DNA of 64,000 nt, from assembly GCA_017935675.1 (NCBI GenBank), contig JAGBHE010000003.1:1-64000 (forward strand), written 5' to 3'. The position numbers and the translations under genes are program-made. Source of the DNA: Clostridia bacterium. GTDB taxonomy: Bacteria > Bacillota > Clostridia > UBA1381. How positions within the stretch are numbered: the first letter of the stretch is position 1; each line of letters starts with the position of its first letter. Under the pieces are notes generated by a model. That model was not told where the DNA came from. It searched no databases and was given only the letters and a program-made list of their open reading frames with translations. Positions 9,805 to 20,800 of this stretch are shown here, piece after piece.

Positions 9805-12288
9805 ATGTATGAATATATTTTGAAAACAGGCGGCAGCTGCGGCCGGCATTTGATAAAGAAGGGAATTCCTTTTGAAAAAGGGGTACTAAAAAATGAGCAT
9901 ATAGCACTTGAGGATAAAGACGGAAATATAAAGACAGTTCAGACAAATATTCTCAAAAAGCATGATGACGGAAGTATTGCATGGCTATCGGCGGCATTTT
10001 CTGAACATTTGCAGGGTGAGGACAAGACTTATAAAATAATCGAAAGCGATGCGTCATCTGCTCATTTTTCAGGACAAATAAATGTATCGGCAAAAAATGA
10101 TACAGTATTTCTAAAAAAGGGTGAGAAACAGATTTCGGCAAGGCTTTTTGCAGAGGCAGACGGAATAAGAGAATATATGAATATCTGCAATGTAAATACC
10201 GTTGAGGAAGGGGCGGTATATAAGACGCTATGCTTAAAGGGCAGTTTTGCTGCCTTGCCGCTTTTGGGCGAGATATATATTACTTTGTGCAGCGATATAG
10301 ACAGGGTGTATTTTGAAATCAGATTTACCACACTTTGCGATATAACAATGACCGCACAGGGACTTGAGGTTGAGTCTGAAAATGAGTTTATTTGCGAAAA
10401 TGAATACTGCATAAAAAGCTCTGACGGTATCAGTGCAGCCACGAAGGATAACGTAAGATTTAAAAGCAAGGATATGGGAAACGGTGGCTTTGTACCTTGT
10501 AAGAATGGCTTTATATTTTCACCGATACAGTATAACAAGCCGTTTTTGTGGCTTGACGGCATTGCACGTACAATTCACATGAACATCGGCTTTGATATGA
10601 ATATCGGTGAAGAAATACAGGATGCAAATGAGGAATATTATTCGGTACTTCCCTGGGAATGTTATAAAAAAGCAGGACTTATAGAAACCAAAAATATTTC
10701 TCCGGCAGTCAAACGCACGATTGATATTGTTGAATGCTATAAAGATGTTGTAAACTGTGGTTTTGAGGCAGGACACCTGCCGTATCAGTATAATGCCCGT
10801 TGCAAGGAGTGGTCACCGCGTGATGTACGCCCCGGGGAAACGGAGTATAATCTTTGGTTTGGATATATGTATACCGGCAGTGAAAAGCTCGAACGGCTTA
10901 TTCGTGAAAGTGCGGAGGGCTGGGCTGATACGTCGGTATATCGCGGCAGATTTTCGGAAATACACGGTGCAAACCGCTACAAAACAGGTAAGTGTTATAA
11001 TACCGCAACGTCCTGCTTCAATCAGCCGTATTACGGTGATACAAGCGGACTTTATATGAGCTATCTTATGACCGGAAACAAATATTTCAAGGAAATGTTT
11101 CTGCTTTGTACGGATTATATTTGCCGTGACATTGAAAGAAACGGAACACTTCTTTGTAATATTTGGGAAAACGGTGTGCTTGAACGTGAGATGTGGACTA
11201 TTGGTGCACGAACCAGATTTTTTATACAGCTGCGTCCGCTTTGGTTTGCGTATGAATTGACGGGTGAGCAGCGGTACCGTCTTGCGGCAGAAAAATATGA
11301 AGACTGGGTGGAAAAAGCACAGCGCGAAGAAGGGTTTTGGTATCAGATATACGACAAGGAAGTAAAGCCGATGGCACTCGAAGGTGCGGATATACCTTGG
11401 GAAGGGGCAAAGCCTGTTAAAAATTATATCATGCTTTATTCGTGCAGAGCGCTTGCTGACTATTGCAGAATGAGCGGCTCACGCAAAATGAGAAAGGCAC
11501 TTATAAAGTTCGGTGACTATCTCCTGAGCGAGATAAGTGAGCAGGGCTATATGTGGTCGCCGGTTGCCGATGAAACACTGTATGCAACGGGTGAGGATGG
11601 TTCACGAGGAGTTTGTCCGCTTACCGGCTGTATGGCAGTGACATCTCTTATTGATGTTTATGAATTTACCGGTGATACTTCGTATTTAAAGGGTATGCTT
11701 TCACTTTTGCGGTACTATATTGCGTCCTTGGGCGGTGTGTGCGAATCCAATCAGCTTGGAAATAACCGTGCGAATTTCATCAGAACTGCTCCCCGTATTG
11801 CTGCTCTGCTTGAAAATGAAAAAGAAACCGTAATGAAACTGGGATATGCAGATATTATCGGTGTTTTTGACAATGGTGCTAAAAAAAGCGAAAGATATGA
11901 TGAATTTAATCTGAAAAGCTCACAGATGAGTCTTGCAGAATACAAAACGCCCATCGGTGATGTGATTATGCTTTGTTATAAATCAATCTGGCATCTTGCA
12001 ACATACAAATTCAATGCAGCAAAGTTTACCCAAAAGCTTTCGGAGGATAACTGCATCTGGTACGGTGCACAGACAGTAATCAAAAAGGACGGCTGTTATG
12101 CCGATTGTATGCTGAAGGGTGTGGATTGCAAAAGCTTTGTCAAGCTGCCAATAAGAGTATATACAGATGAGGCTGTTACAGTGAATGTGAAATATTGGGA
12201 CGGTAAGCAAGCAGAAGTATGTCTTGACGGCGAGGCACGTTTGGAATATGATAATAATATAGAGGTCAGAGTAATTAAAAAAATTTAG
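9805..12288 (+). CDS. yetA: Exo-rhamnogalacturonan lyase-like protein (YetA/PL26 type), no signal peptide
   Basis: This 827-residue member of the YetA/PcRGLX group (polysaccharide lyase family 26) releases unsaturated disaccharides from the ends of RG-I chains. The N-terminal barrel motif is SCGRHLIKKGIPFEKG, followed by HDDGSIAWL. The alpha-toroid core has PGETEYNLWFGYMYTGS, WADTSVYRGRF and QPYYGDTSGLYMSYLMTG. No signal peptide is visible, so it probably acts on imported oligomers in the cytoplasm. AAGGAG precedes the ATG, and the gap to the preceding permease is only 21 bp. It shares the core motifs with the genes at 12302 and 21470 but lacks their extra N-terminal domains. The family assignment is from motif memory, not a search. 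Confidence 0.78.
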   Translation: MYEYILKTGGSCGRHLIKKGIPFEKGVLKNEHIALEDKDGNIKTVQTNILKKHDDGSIAWLSAAFSEHLQGEDKTYKIIESDASSAHFSGQINVSAKNDTVFLKKGEKQISARLFAEADGIREYMNICNVNTVEEGAVYKTLCLKGSFAALPLLGEIYITLCSDIDRVYFEIRFTTLCDITMTAQGLEVESENEFICENEYCIKSSDGISAATKDNVRFKSKDMGNGGFVPCKNGFIFSPIQYNKPFLWLDGIARTIHMNIGFDMNIGEEIQDANEEYYSVLPWECYKKAGLIETKNISPAVKRTIDIVECYKDVVNCGFEAGHLPYQYNARCKEWSPRDVRPGETEYNLWFGYMYTGSEKLERLIRESAEGWADTSVYRGRFSEIHGANRYKTGKCYNTATSCFNQPYYGDTSGLYMSYLMTGNKYFKEMFLLCTDYICRDIERNGTLLCNIWENGVLEREMWTIGARTRFFIQLRPLWFAYELTGEQRYRLAAEKYEDWVEKAQREEGFWYQIYDKEVKPMALEGADIPWEGAKPVKNYIMLYSCRALADYCRMSGSRKMRKALIKFGDYLLSEISEQGYMWSPVADETLYATGEDGSRGVCPLTGCMAVTSLIDVYEFTGDTSYLKGMLSLLRYYIASLGGVCESNQLGNNRANFIRTAPRIAALLENEKETVMKLGYADIIGVFDNGAKKSERYDEFNLKSSQMSLAEYKTPIGDVIMLCYKSIWHLATYKFNAAKFTQKLSEDNCIWYGAQTVIKKDGCYADCMLKGVDCKSFVKLPIRVYTDEAVTVNVKYWDGKQAEVCLDGEARLEYDNNIEVRVIKKI

Positions 12289-12301
12289 ATGCGGTGATTA
12301 T

Positions 12302-15300
12302 ATGAAGTTTAGGAGAATGTTGATAATTCTGCTCGTGTTTTGTATGACAATGCCGAATATTACAGTATTTTCGGATGAAGCAAATACAAATGAAGAATTT
12401 TTTGAGGACTTTGAAGGCTATGAATCTGCAAATGATTTGTCAAAATGCGGTTGGGTGATAATCAGCGGCAGTGTTGAACCTGAAAAAGAAGACCAAGAAA
12501 CCAGGCTTAAATTCACATCAACAGAGGAAAGTACACGTGCAAGAATTGTTAAATATACGGATTTTTCAGCAGAAATAATAAACGTAAGCTTTGAGTTTAT
12601 GCTGCCGGAAAAGGGAGCTGTTGTACAGATTTTTCAAGCAGGTTCAAATCCGTATTCCACATCGGACCATGTGATATTTGAAGTAGGCAGCAACGATAGT
12701 GATGTTGTTCTGACCTGCAAAGATATAAAGAAGCCCATAATATCAAATTACGAAAACGGAAAATGGTATAAGGTTGAAGCCGAGCTGTGCATATCTGATG
12801 GCGTTATGGGTATATATATTGACGGAAAAAGGGTTTTGAGCGGATTGAAGCTGATGCCGGGATTTAGTTGTTCAAGCTTTGATAGAATTTCGGCATATAC
12901 CGAAGGTGCGTCATTTTATCTTGACAATATAAAAATAGTACCGCAGCCGTATAAAAGTACAATTCTTTCCGGAATACCTCAAAAGCTTGAGCCGTTTGCT
13001 TTCAGTGACAGAAATTTGATTTATCCGCACCTTACAGCGTATTCTGAACGCGGCATGGAGATTGATGTAAAAAATGTAAGCTATGAGCTCCCCGATGGTT
13101 TTGATGAAAATACGGACGGAAGTATAAGTATAAGTCCCTCTGCTACAGCTGGCGGATATTCAATAAGTGCAAACGGAGTTGCATCGGCAGATATTGAGCT
13201 TTTGAAAACGGACGAAATTTGTGTTGAGGGATATTTTGAAGATGCTGACGGAAATGAATACACAAGGATTTTAACTGCACCTACGGGAGAATACAATGCG
13301 ATAATCAGAACATATAACAATACCGAAGAAACCCGTAAAATCAATGTGTATATTGCCTGGTATTGCAGTGGAGTATTAAAAAAAGCCGAAGTTATCACTC
13401 TTGACTTGCCACCGCAGGAGCTTATATGCGAAAGCTTTACGATAGCTTCGGAGGGTGCTGACACAATCAAGCTTTTTTGCTGGGAGCAATCGCTGTGTCC
13501 GGCTGCTGAACGCAATCTTGAAAATCCTGCTCTGACTGTACTTGAAACAGCAGGAGTTTGCGGCAAAAGATTTGTGCGAAGGGGAATACCTCTTGAAAAG
13601 GGTTATATCTACTCAGCAGATGACATTATATTGCTCGATGATGACGGAAATACTGTCACAACCGCAAACGAGATACTTGAAAAGCACGATGACGGAAGCG
13701 TTAAGTGGCTTTCAACTGCTTTTATGGCGGAGCTTTTGCCGTATGAAAAGCAAAGCTATTATATTGAAAAAGGAGTATGTCAGCAAGGCAGCTGTATTGC
13801 AAAATATCAGGATGGAAAGGCTGTTTTGGATAATGGCATAATAAGAGTTGAAGCAGACGGTGATGATGTTAGCTTACTCAAAGACGGAAAAAAGGTTATA
13901 GAGGATATTTGTGTTTTTGCAGCAACAAGCGAATCAGAGCTTTCGCTATGTACATTAAAATATGATATAGTAAAAAACACACCGGTTTATGCAGTTATAA
14001 AAATATCCGCAGATATAGATTCTGTTAAATCTGAGCTATACCTGACTATGTATGCAAACAGTGATATAATTTCGATTGAGGCAAGACTTACGCCGCAGCA
14101 GGATATTACCCTTTGTGCCGAAGGAATAAAACTGAAAGTGGCAGGAGAAACGGCGGAGCTGCAAAGAAGTTATGCAAAATTCTACAATTCGGTTGATGAT
14201 ATGAGCGTTTCATTGGCATCATCACTCTCCGGACAGTATGACGATTTGGACGGAGGTTTATTCGAAAAAGACGGATTTTTGTATTATTCTCCCATTCAGG
14301 GAGGAGAGCCGTATTTATGGTTAGACGGTCTTTCAAAAACAGTCAGTCTGTTAGTTAAGCCGGAAGATACAAATAACACCGATGCTTTAGAGTTGCTTAA
14401 AATAGCAGAGAACCCTGTTTTTGCAGCTGTAGACAGTGAATATTTCAAAAAGGCGGGATATATAAGCAGCAACGTGAAAAACGATATTTCCGACTCAATG
14501 GCACAGCAGATTAAAAATTCATTCTACTCTACCTACGGAGGGTTTGAATCCGCATATTTGCCGTGTGCAATTTCAAATAATACAGATAATGTTAGAGAAA
14601 GATTGCGTCATGGCGGCGAATCTGAGTACAATATGTGGTTTTGGGCTATGGCATCGTCTGACGGAGAGCTGTTCAATATAATTGACAAGAGCACTCAGAC
14701 TTGGGCAGACATGAGGATATATAAAGGCAAGTATGAGAGTATGCACGGAGCGAACAGATATAAGCTTGACGAGTGCTACGGTGATACCGAATCAAGAATG
14801 AGTCATCCGTATTACGGAGATGCAAGCGGTATTTATCTGAGCTGGCTTATGACAGGTAATCCGTATTATAAAGAAATCTTCGATATGTGCTGTGAGCATG
14901 TGTATGAAAGTATTGAGAAAAACGGTTATCCCCTTATCAACTACTGGACGACGGAAAATGCAGATGAAGGAGACAGGGGAATTGGCTATAGAGTGCGTTG
15001 TTCGATTTGGGCAAGACCGCTTTATTTTAAAGCAGTACAAAGCGGAGAAGAAAAGTATAAGGATGCTGCTGCAAAAATCGGTGATTGGCTGCGTTCAAAT
15101 CAGGAGGAAGAAGGGTTCTGGTATCAGACTTATAATAAAAATGGTGATCCTGTAGCCCAGAAAGAAGGTAATGAAATCTCCAAACTGCAGCCGGCAGTGA
15201 AAAATTATATAATGCTGTATGGTTTGAGGGGATTCATGGAATATTTACGAATGTCCGGTGACAGCAGCATGGATAGCAGTATGGAAAGCTTTGCAGATTG

Positions 15301-16144
15301 GATTATCGGTGAAATAGGCGAAAAAGGAGAAATATGGTCTCCGGTAAGTGATATGAGTTATTATTATGAGGAGCCGTACGAATGTGCACATACTGCTTGT
15401 CTTAGCATTACTGTGATGAGAGAGATGTTTGAAAAGACAGGTGAGGACAGATATCTTGAGGCAATGTGCAAGCTTTTGAGGTTTTATATTTCAACGCACA
15501 ATACACACTGTATGTCTTTAAATGTCGGTAATGATAAGGCAAATTTCCTGAAAGAAATGACAGTACTGCCGCAGCTTCTTGCATATAATTCGTCGAAGGT
15601 TATAAGTATGGGATATTATGACGTGTTATGTGTTTTTGGAGATGGCACGCAGATGCTGCAAAAAGATATAGACTATGACAGCGGTAAAAAGGAGTTTACA
15701 ATAAACTGCTATGACACACCGAAGGGTGAGGTTATGGTTATGGGAGCTTGTGCTTTAGAGGCATATTACAAAAAACAGGAAAGCTTCAGGGATTATTCCA
15801 TTCCTACCAATGAAAATCGAATTTGGAGCGGTAGTGAAAATCTGGTATCGGATAGTAATGTGACTCTTTCGGGCAGCCTTAATGCTGTTGACATCAATGC
15901 GTGCGTAAGGCTGCCGGTCGGAGTGAACGGTACTGACGTCAGAATTTATGATGTACAGTATATTGACGAAAAAACAATCAGTTTAAAAGCTGATGCTGTG
16001 GATACATATGAACTTATCGTATATATGCCAAATTGCAGTTACAGCATAGGCAGCATGGAAAAAAATGATGCAGAAGGAGACGGCTGCTGTGTTATTCCGA
16101 TAAACAATGCAAACGGTGAAACGATAAAGTTATATTTAAACTGA
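12302..16144 (+). CDS. Secreted YetA/PL26-type lyase with N-terminal ConA-like domain
   Basis: This 1280-residue protein starts with a signal peptide (RRMLIILLVFCMTMPNITVFS). Residues ~30-220 form a concanavalin/LamG-like domain (FFEDFEGY..., WYKVEAELCI, GIYIDGKRVLSG, FYLDNIKIV) that probably binds glycan. A beta-rich linker follows. From ~410 it is the PL26-type region: VCGKRFVRRGIPLEKG, HDDGSVKWL, GGESEYNMWFWAMASS, WADMRIYKGKYESMHGANRY and HPYYGDASGIYLSWLMTG. It carries no SLH anchor of its own; the next two genes supply SLH proteins. Probable role: extracellular or surface RG-I depolymerisation. It begins 13 bp after the upstream paralogue. Confidence 0.78.
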   Translation: MKFRRMLIILLVFCMTMPNITVFSDEANTNEEFFEDFEGYESANDLSKCGWVIISGSVEPEKEDQETRLKFTSTEESTRARIVKYTDFSAEIINVSFEFMLPEKGAVVQIFQAGSNPYSTSDHVIFEVGSNDSDVVLTCKDIKKPIISNYENGKWYKVEAELCISDGVMGIYIDGKRVLSGLKLMPGFSCSSFDRISAYTEGASFYLDNIKIVPQPYKSTILSGIPQKLEPFAFSDRNLIYPHLTAYSERGMEIDVKNVSYELPDGFDENTDGSISISPSATAGGYSISANGVASADIELLKTDEICVEGYFEDADGNEYTRILTAPTGEYNAIIRTYNNTEETRKINVYIAWYCSGVLKKAEVITLDLPPQELICESFTIASEGADTIKLFCWEQSLCPAAERNLENPALTVLETAGVCGKRFVRRGIPLEKGYIYSADDIILLDDDGNTVTTANEILEKHDDGSVKWLSTAFMAELLPYEKQSYYIEKGVCQQGSCIAKYQDGKAVLDNGIIRVEADGDDVSLLKDGKKVIEDICVFAATSESELSLCTLKYDIVKNTPVYAVIKISADIDSVKSELYLTMYANSDIISIEARLTPQQDITLCAEGIKLKVAGETAELQRSYAKFYNSVDDMSVSLASSLSGQYDDLDGGLFEKDGFLYYSPIQGGEPYLWLDGLSKTVSLLVKPEDTNNTDALELLKIAENPVFAAVDSEYFKKAGYISSNVKNDISDSMAQQIKNSFYSTYGGFESAYLPCAISNNTDNVRERLRHGGESEYNMWFWAMASSDGELFNIIDKSTQTWADMRIYKGKYESMHGANRYKLDECYGDTESRMSHPYYGDASGIYLSWLMTGNPYYKEIFDMCCEHVYESIEKNGYPLINYWTTENADEGDRGIGYRVRCSIWARPLYFKAVQSGEEKYKDAAAKIGDWLRSNQEEEGFWYQTYNKNGDPVAQKEGNEISKLQPAVKNYIMLYGLRGFMEYLRMSGDSSMDSSMESFADWIIGEIGEKGEIWSPVSDMSYYYEEPYECAHTACLSITVMREMFEKTGEDRYLEAMCKLLRFYISTHNTHCMSLNVGNDKANFLKEMTVLPQLLAYNSSKVISMGYYDVLCVFGDGTQMLQKDIDYDSGKKEFTINCYDTPKGEVMVMGACALEAYYKKQESFRDYSIPTNENRIWSGSENLVSDSNVTLSGSLNAVDINACVRLPVGVNGTDVRIYDVQYIDEKTISLKADAVDTYELIVYMPNCSYSIGSMEKNDAEGDGCCVIPINNANGETIKLYLN

Positions 16145-16158
16145 AGGAGTTGGGAAAA

Positions 16159-17829
16159 ATGAGAAAAAGAGCAATATTTACTGTTGCTTTGATGCTGATT
16201 GGTCAATGTATGTCCGCATCGGCGGCAGGCGAGTACTTTTCCGACATTGAGCAAAGTGCGGCAAAAACTGAAATCTGCCGTATGGCTGAGAAGGGAATAT
16301 TAAACGGTGTCGAAAACGGCTTATACGAGCCAATGCAAATTATTACAAGAGAGCAGGCGGCGGCTATTGCCGCACGGCTGCTTGGAATGGAAGGTAAAGT
16401 AAATACAGATTTTTCAGATGTCGACCCCGGAAGCGTAACTGCCGGATATATAGGTGCGGTCAGTGAAGCAGGTATAATCAACGGTCATGACGGGAAATTT
16501 CGCCCGAAGGATTATGTCAATTTCGAGGAATTTGTGAAGATTCTTGTATCTTCCGTAAAATCACGCCAAACAGAGAATACAGGCGATACTATTGTCAGAA
16601 GCTTTGATATCGAATATCTCGGTGAACGTCTTTCAGACGAGGAGACGGTAAAGGCTGATTATGATATTCTGGAAATCAGCAATGATACTCTTGTATTCAA
16701 AGACCTTGAGTTGCCTGAAAAAGGTGCGTACGGCTCTGATATAAAATGGAGCTCAAGCTCGGAAATAATAGAATCCGACGGAACACTTCATCGTCCGAGC
16801 GGCAGTTCGGAACAGACAGTTACGCTTAGTGCAAACATTACAAAGGGAGAAGCGAGCATACAAAAGGATTTTAGTGTCAATGTGATGCCGTGCGATGTAA
16901 TGTGGAGCTCAACCCCTCTTTCAGAGACAGATTCAAGACTTCTTGTGCCGTCGTACGGAGAAGAGCTTAGCTTTGAATTTGATATGACACCACAGGCGTC
17001 GAATATAAATGCACTTATTGGATTTACCGACCGTGATACTTTGGAGGCAGCCTTTAGCCAGCTGTCGATGATTGTAAGGTTCAATCCGTCGGGACAGATT
17101 GACGTATATAATAACAACGCCTATATGGCGACAGAACAGTTCGACTATTCTCCGTTGGTAACGTATCACATCCGTGTTTTGACCAATGTTGAGGAGCAAA
17201 CCTACAGCGTTTGGGTGAGCGGAGAAGATAATGTGGAGCATATGATTGCTAAAAACTATAAATATCGAGGTACTGCCGCAAAAATTGAAAGCGTAGGAAG
17301 AGCGTATGTAAAGTACGGTGAGCCGGCTGTGGATGGAAGATTTAATGTTACCTCCTGTACAATTGCAGCACCGGAGGAGCTTACAAAAAAATATGATTAC
17401 AATGAGAATTATGTCGAAGATGAAACGGCAAAGAACGATGTGTTTTATAATGTTGCAGCAAACAGCAAAACCTGCTCTGACATAAAGCTGCCCGAAAAGG
17501 ATTTGCGAGGGAATGAAATTATATGGTTCAGTTCCGACAGTAATGTAATTTCCGACATCGGCACGGTTACTAAGGAGCTGGGTAAAAATGCTTCTGCGAG
17601 GCTGACTGCTGTTGTAAACAATGGTAAACGTGCAGCAAGGTCAATTTACTGCAACAAGGAAAAAGTGAGTGCGTGGGCGGTTGAGTATATAGTAAGTGCA
17701 GCTGATATGGGCATAATTAACGATATTATGCTCGAAGAAAAATTTAATCCTAAAATGTACATAACAAGAGAATACGCAGCGGTGCTGGCGGACAGGGTAT
17801 ACAGCATAATTGAGAGGAGTGCAGACTGA
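16159..17829 (+). CDS. SLH-domain surface protein with Ig-like and ConA-like domains, non-catalytic
   Basis: 556 residues. ATG 16159 is preferred over an upstream in-frame TTG because AAGGAG sits 9 nt before it. It has a signal peptide (to about SASAAGEYF). Two SLH repeats follow (residues ~22-65 and ~80-130, with ITREQAAAIAARLLG and FRPKDYVNFEEFVKIL). Then come an Ig-like module of the 'atrophied bacterial Ig' type (IKWSSSSEIIESDGTL), a ConA-like domain and a second Ig-like module (IIWFSSDSNVISDIGTV). A further SLH-like repeat closes it (YITREYAAVLADRVYSI). No catalytic motif is visible. SLH repeats bind the pyruvylated secondary cell-wall polymer, so this is probably a cell-wall-anchored binding or spacer protein for the secreted lyases (inference). 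Confidence 0.75.
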   Translation: MRKRAIFTVALMLIGQCMSASAAGEYFSDIEQSAAKTEICRMAEKGILNGVENGLYEPMQIITREQAAAIAARLLGMEGKVNTDFSDVDPGSVTAGYIGAVSEAGIINGHDGKFRPKDYVNFEEFVKILVSSVKSRQTENTGDTIVRSFDIEYLGERLSDEETVKADYDILEISNDTLVFKDLELPEKGAYGSDIKWSSSSEIIESDGTLHRPSGSSEQTVTLSANITKGEASIQKDFSVNVMPCDVMWSSTPLSETDSRLLVPSYGEELSFEFDMTPQASNINALIGFTDRDTLEAAFSQLSMIVRFNPSGQIDVYNNNAYMATEQFDYSPLVTYHIRVLTNVEEQTYSVWVSGEDNVEHMIAKNYKYRGTAAKIESVGRAYVKYGEPAVDGRFNVTSCTIAAPEELTKKYDYNENYVEDETAKNDVFYNVAANSKTCSDIKLPEKDLRGNEIIWFSSDSNVISDIGTVTKELGKNASARLTAVVNNGKRAARSIYCNKEKVSAWAVEYIVSAADMGIINDIMLEEKFNPKMYITREYAAVLADRVYSIIERSAD

Positions 17830-20800
17830 TGAAAATAAAAAGAATTAATGCAATATTTTTAGTGATTTGTATGCTGATTTCATATACAGTGACATATGCC
17901 TCGGAAGGTTTTTCGGGATATACTCAAAGCTTTGATGAGCTTTCGGAGGGAGTATTTTCTTCCAACGGTTGGAAAAGTGTAAAGGGCAGCAACTCAGTTG
18001 TTAAGAAAGATGATAGGAGTATGGTTCGGCTGGGAGATGATGGCACGATTGGCAGAATCCTTTGGTATCCAACCGCTATAAAAGAAAGCTTTTGGACAGA
18101 GGTTGTGTTTATGCAAGATGAAATTGTCGATATTTATTCAATCGTTGATGCGGGTGAAGATCCTTGGAGCACAAAAGATTATGCCTTTTGTATTGGAGCT
18201 GAAGGAAGAAACATTGTTTTTAGAAAATCTGCCAGTGAGGGCGATGTATTGAAATTGAGTGAATATGAAGCAGGTGAATTTTACCGTATCAGCGTATTTT
18301 GTGACATGGAAAATAAAACAAATGACATTTATATTGATGGCAATATCGTTGCTGAAGATATTGATTTTTGGGGGGATGATATATCCTCTGTAGACCGATT
18401 TAATTTCCAGGAAAAAACCACCGGCGGAGACTTGTATATTGATTATTTTTCGGTTCTGCCAAATGTAAGCAAGGCACAGCTTGAACAGAAAATCACAGAA
18501 GCACAAAGTTATGCTGACAGTGTAGAAATCGGAAATCTTAAAGGCAATTGCAGTGCGAAGGATAAGGAAGCATTTCTTTTGAAAATTGAAGAAGCTAAAG
18601 AGGCAAATGAAACAATTACAGCGGCTGTTACGGACATATATGCGGTTTTTAACGCCATAGAGGCACTTGATGCGGCAGTGTCCGAATTTGAAGCTGCCAT
18701 ATTGACTAAAGATATAGATATTTCTGAGCTTAAAGATGTAATTGATAGGGCAGAACAGATGATTCTTGACGCAAGCATTGGTGATGCAATGGGACAAAAG
18801 CCGCAAGAGGCGGCAGACACACTTGAGGAGGTAATCGACCGTGCTCAGAGTTTGTATGAGCAAATACAATCAGGGGCAGACGCATCGTCAATGAAACAGA
18901 TGATTTCAGAGCTTGAAGCTGCAATGTCTGAGTTTGAAAATATCACAAATAAAGAATATAAGCTGTTGTTTGCCGATGATTTCGAAACGCTGCAAAGTGG
19001 TAACGGGTCATCAGCCTTTAAAAGCAAATGGACGACAATTGTTGGGAATGTAACCGCAGAAAGTGTCGGAAACAGTATGCGTGCGTGCCTTTATACGGAA
19101 GGCGCAAACGGAAATTCAAGACTTATAAAGAACTTTAGCACAGGAAGCCTTTCGGGAGCTTCTGTGGTTGAGCTTTCGTTTATGATAGGACAAAAGACAG
19201 ATATTTTTCAGATAGCAGAGTTTATGTCTGAGCCGGTGGATGCGAGCTGCCTTTTGTTTGAGCTTTCCTCTGACGGGAACAATGTGTATTTGAATTACGC
19301 TGAAAAGGAAAGTATAATAAACGGTTATGAGGAGGGAGTATGGTATAAGCTTAGAGCGGAAATAGATGTAAATAACCAAAGCTTTAAGCTGTATGTTAAT
19401 GACACAGCAGTACTTGGAGGAAAAGAACTCTCATTTTCGGGAGATAAGGTAACAAGCCTTGACAGAATTAATTTCCGTGTTATAAGTTCGGAAGAATTTG
19501 AAGGAAATAAGAAATTGTACATAGATGATGTGAAGGTCTATGCAAGTATTACTGATGAATATAAAGCGATTGCGGATGAACTGAAAAACAGTATCGGTTC
19601 TGAAGTATATAAGAATATTACGCTTCCGACTGAGTATGAAGGTGCTTCTGTCAGCTGGGAATCAAGCGACAGTACTTTGATTTCTGCCGACGGTGTTGTT
19701 TCACGACCTGTCGACAGTGATAAAATATGTTCATTGACAATGCACATATCTAAGGGTTCGTACGAATATATTGAAAAAATATCTGTGACGGTGCCGAAAA
19801 TAAGCTATGAAGCTGCGATAACGGAGGATTTTGAGAATATAAGTGAGCTTCCGGATGGCTGGAGATCAGATTCGGCAGAAGTGAAAACAGAAGGAGAAAA
19901 CAAATATCTTTCTGCAGCTGATGCAGTAGAAATTGAGGTTTCCGGAAAAAATATATATCCGTCTGCGGCAGTTGATTTTGATTTTACAGCTGAAGGAAGC
20001 GGCAATGTTTTTGAACTGAAAAACAGTGAAGATTCGATGATTTTAGTAGAATATGACGGTGAAAATATTATTACAGGCGGTCAAAAAGCTGCTTGTGAAG
20101 CAAACAGCAGTCACAAGCTGTCCGTTATAATTGATACTAAAAATAACAAATACAACGTTTTGCTTGATTCATTGACAGTCGCAAGTAATATAGAATTTGG
20201 CGGTAACACGGAAAATACAACGATTGTACTGGGTGGATCCGGTCTGAAGCTTGATGTAGACAATATAAATGCAGAAATTCAAAAACCGGTAACAATTAGT
20301 TTTGTAAATGGTGCGGATAAGCTGTTGAAAGCAAATCTGAATGCAATTTCCGAAGAATACAGCATAAAAGCGGAGGATGCACAAGGAAGAGAAATACCGT
20401 CATTTGAAAAAGTGTGGATGGTAACACCGCAAAATGCAGGTGTAACTGTGGATGATGGAGTTTTGTCGGTAGCTACTGATGCATCGGAAGGAGAATATAC
20501 ATTGACAGTTGCATTGCCTGATGGAAGTGTGACGGCTGAAAAGACAATTCTGATAGAGGGACAAACGTTAAAGTCAATCAGTATTATAGGAAAGGACAGT
20601 ATAAAATCGGCAGGTAACTATAGCTATACTGCACAAGGAATAAGTATATATGATACAGTTGTGCCTATAAATGATGCAGTTTGGTCATTTACAGGAAAGG
20701 GTGTATCTTTTGATGATGGTGTTCTTAAAGTTGGTTCGGGGGTATCCGGTACTGTCAGAATTACTGTTTCTGTCAATGGAATAAGCGGATACAAGGATAT

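Noticed and set aside
18138..18869. 243-codon minus-strand frame opposite the large SLH protein
   Set aside because: Its composition is that of an antisense shadow (Cys/Phe/Ile-rich, no domain), and the plus-strand protein is clear.
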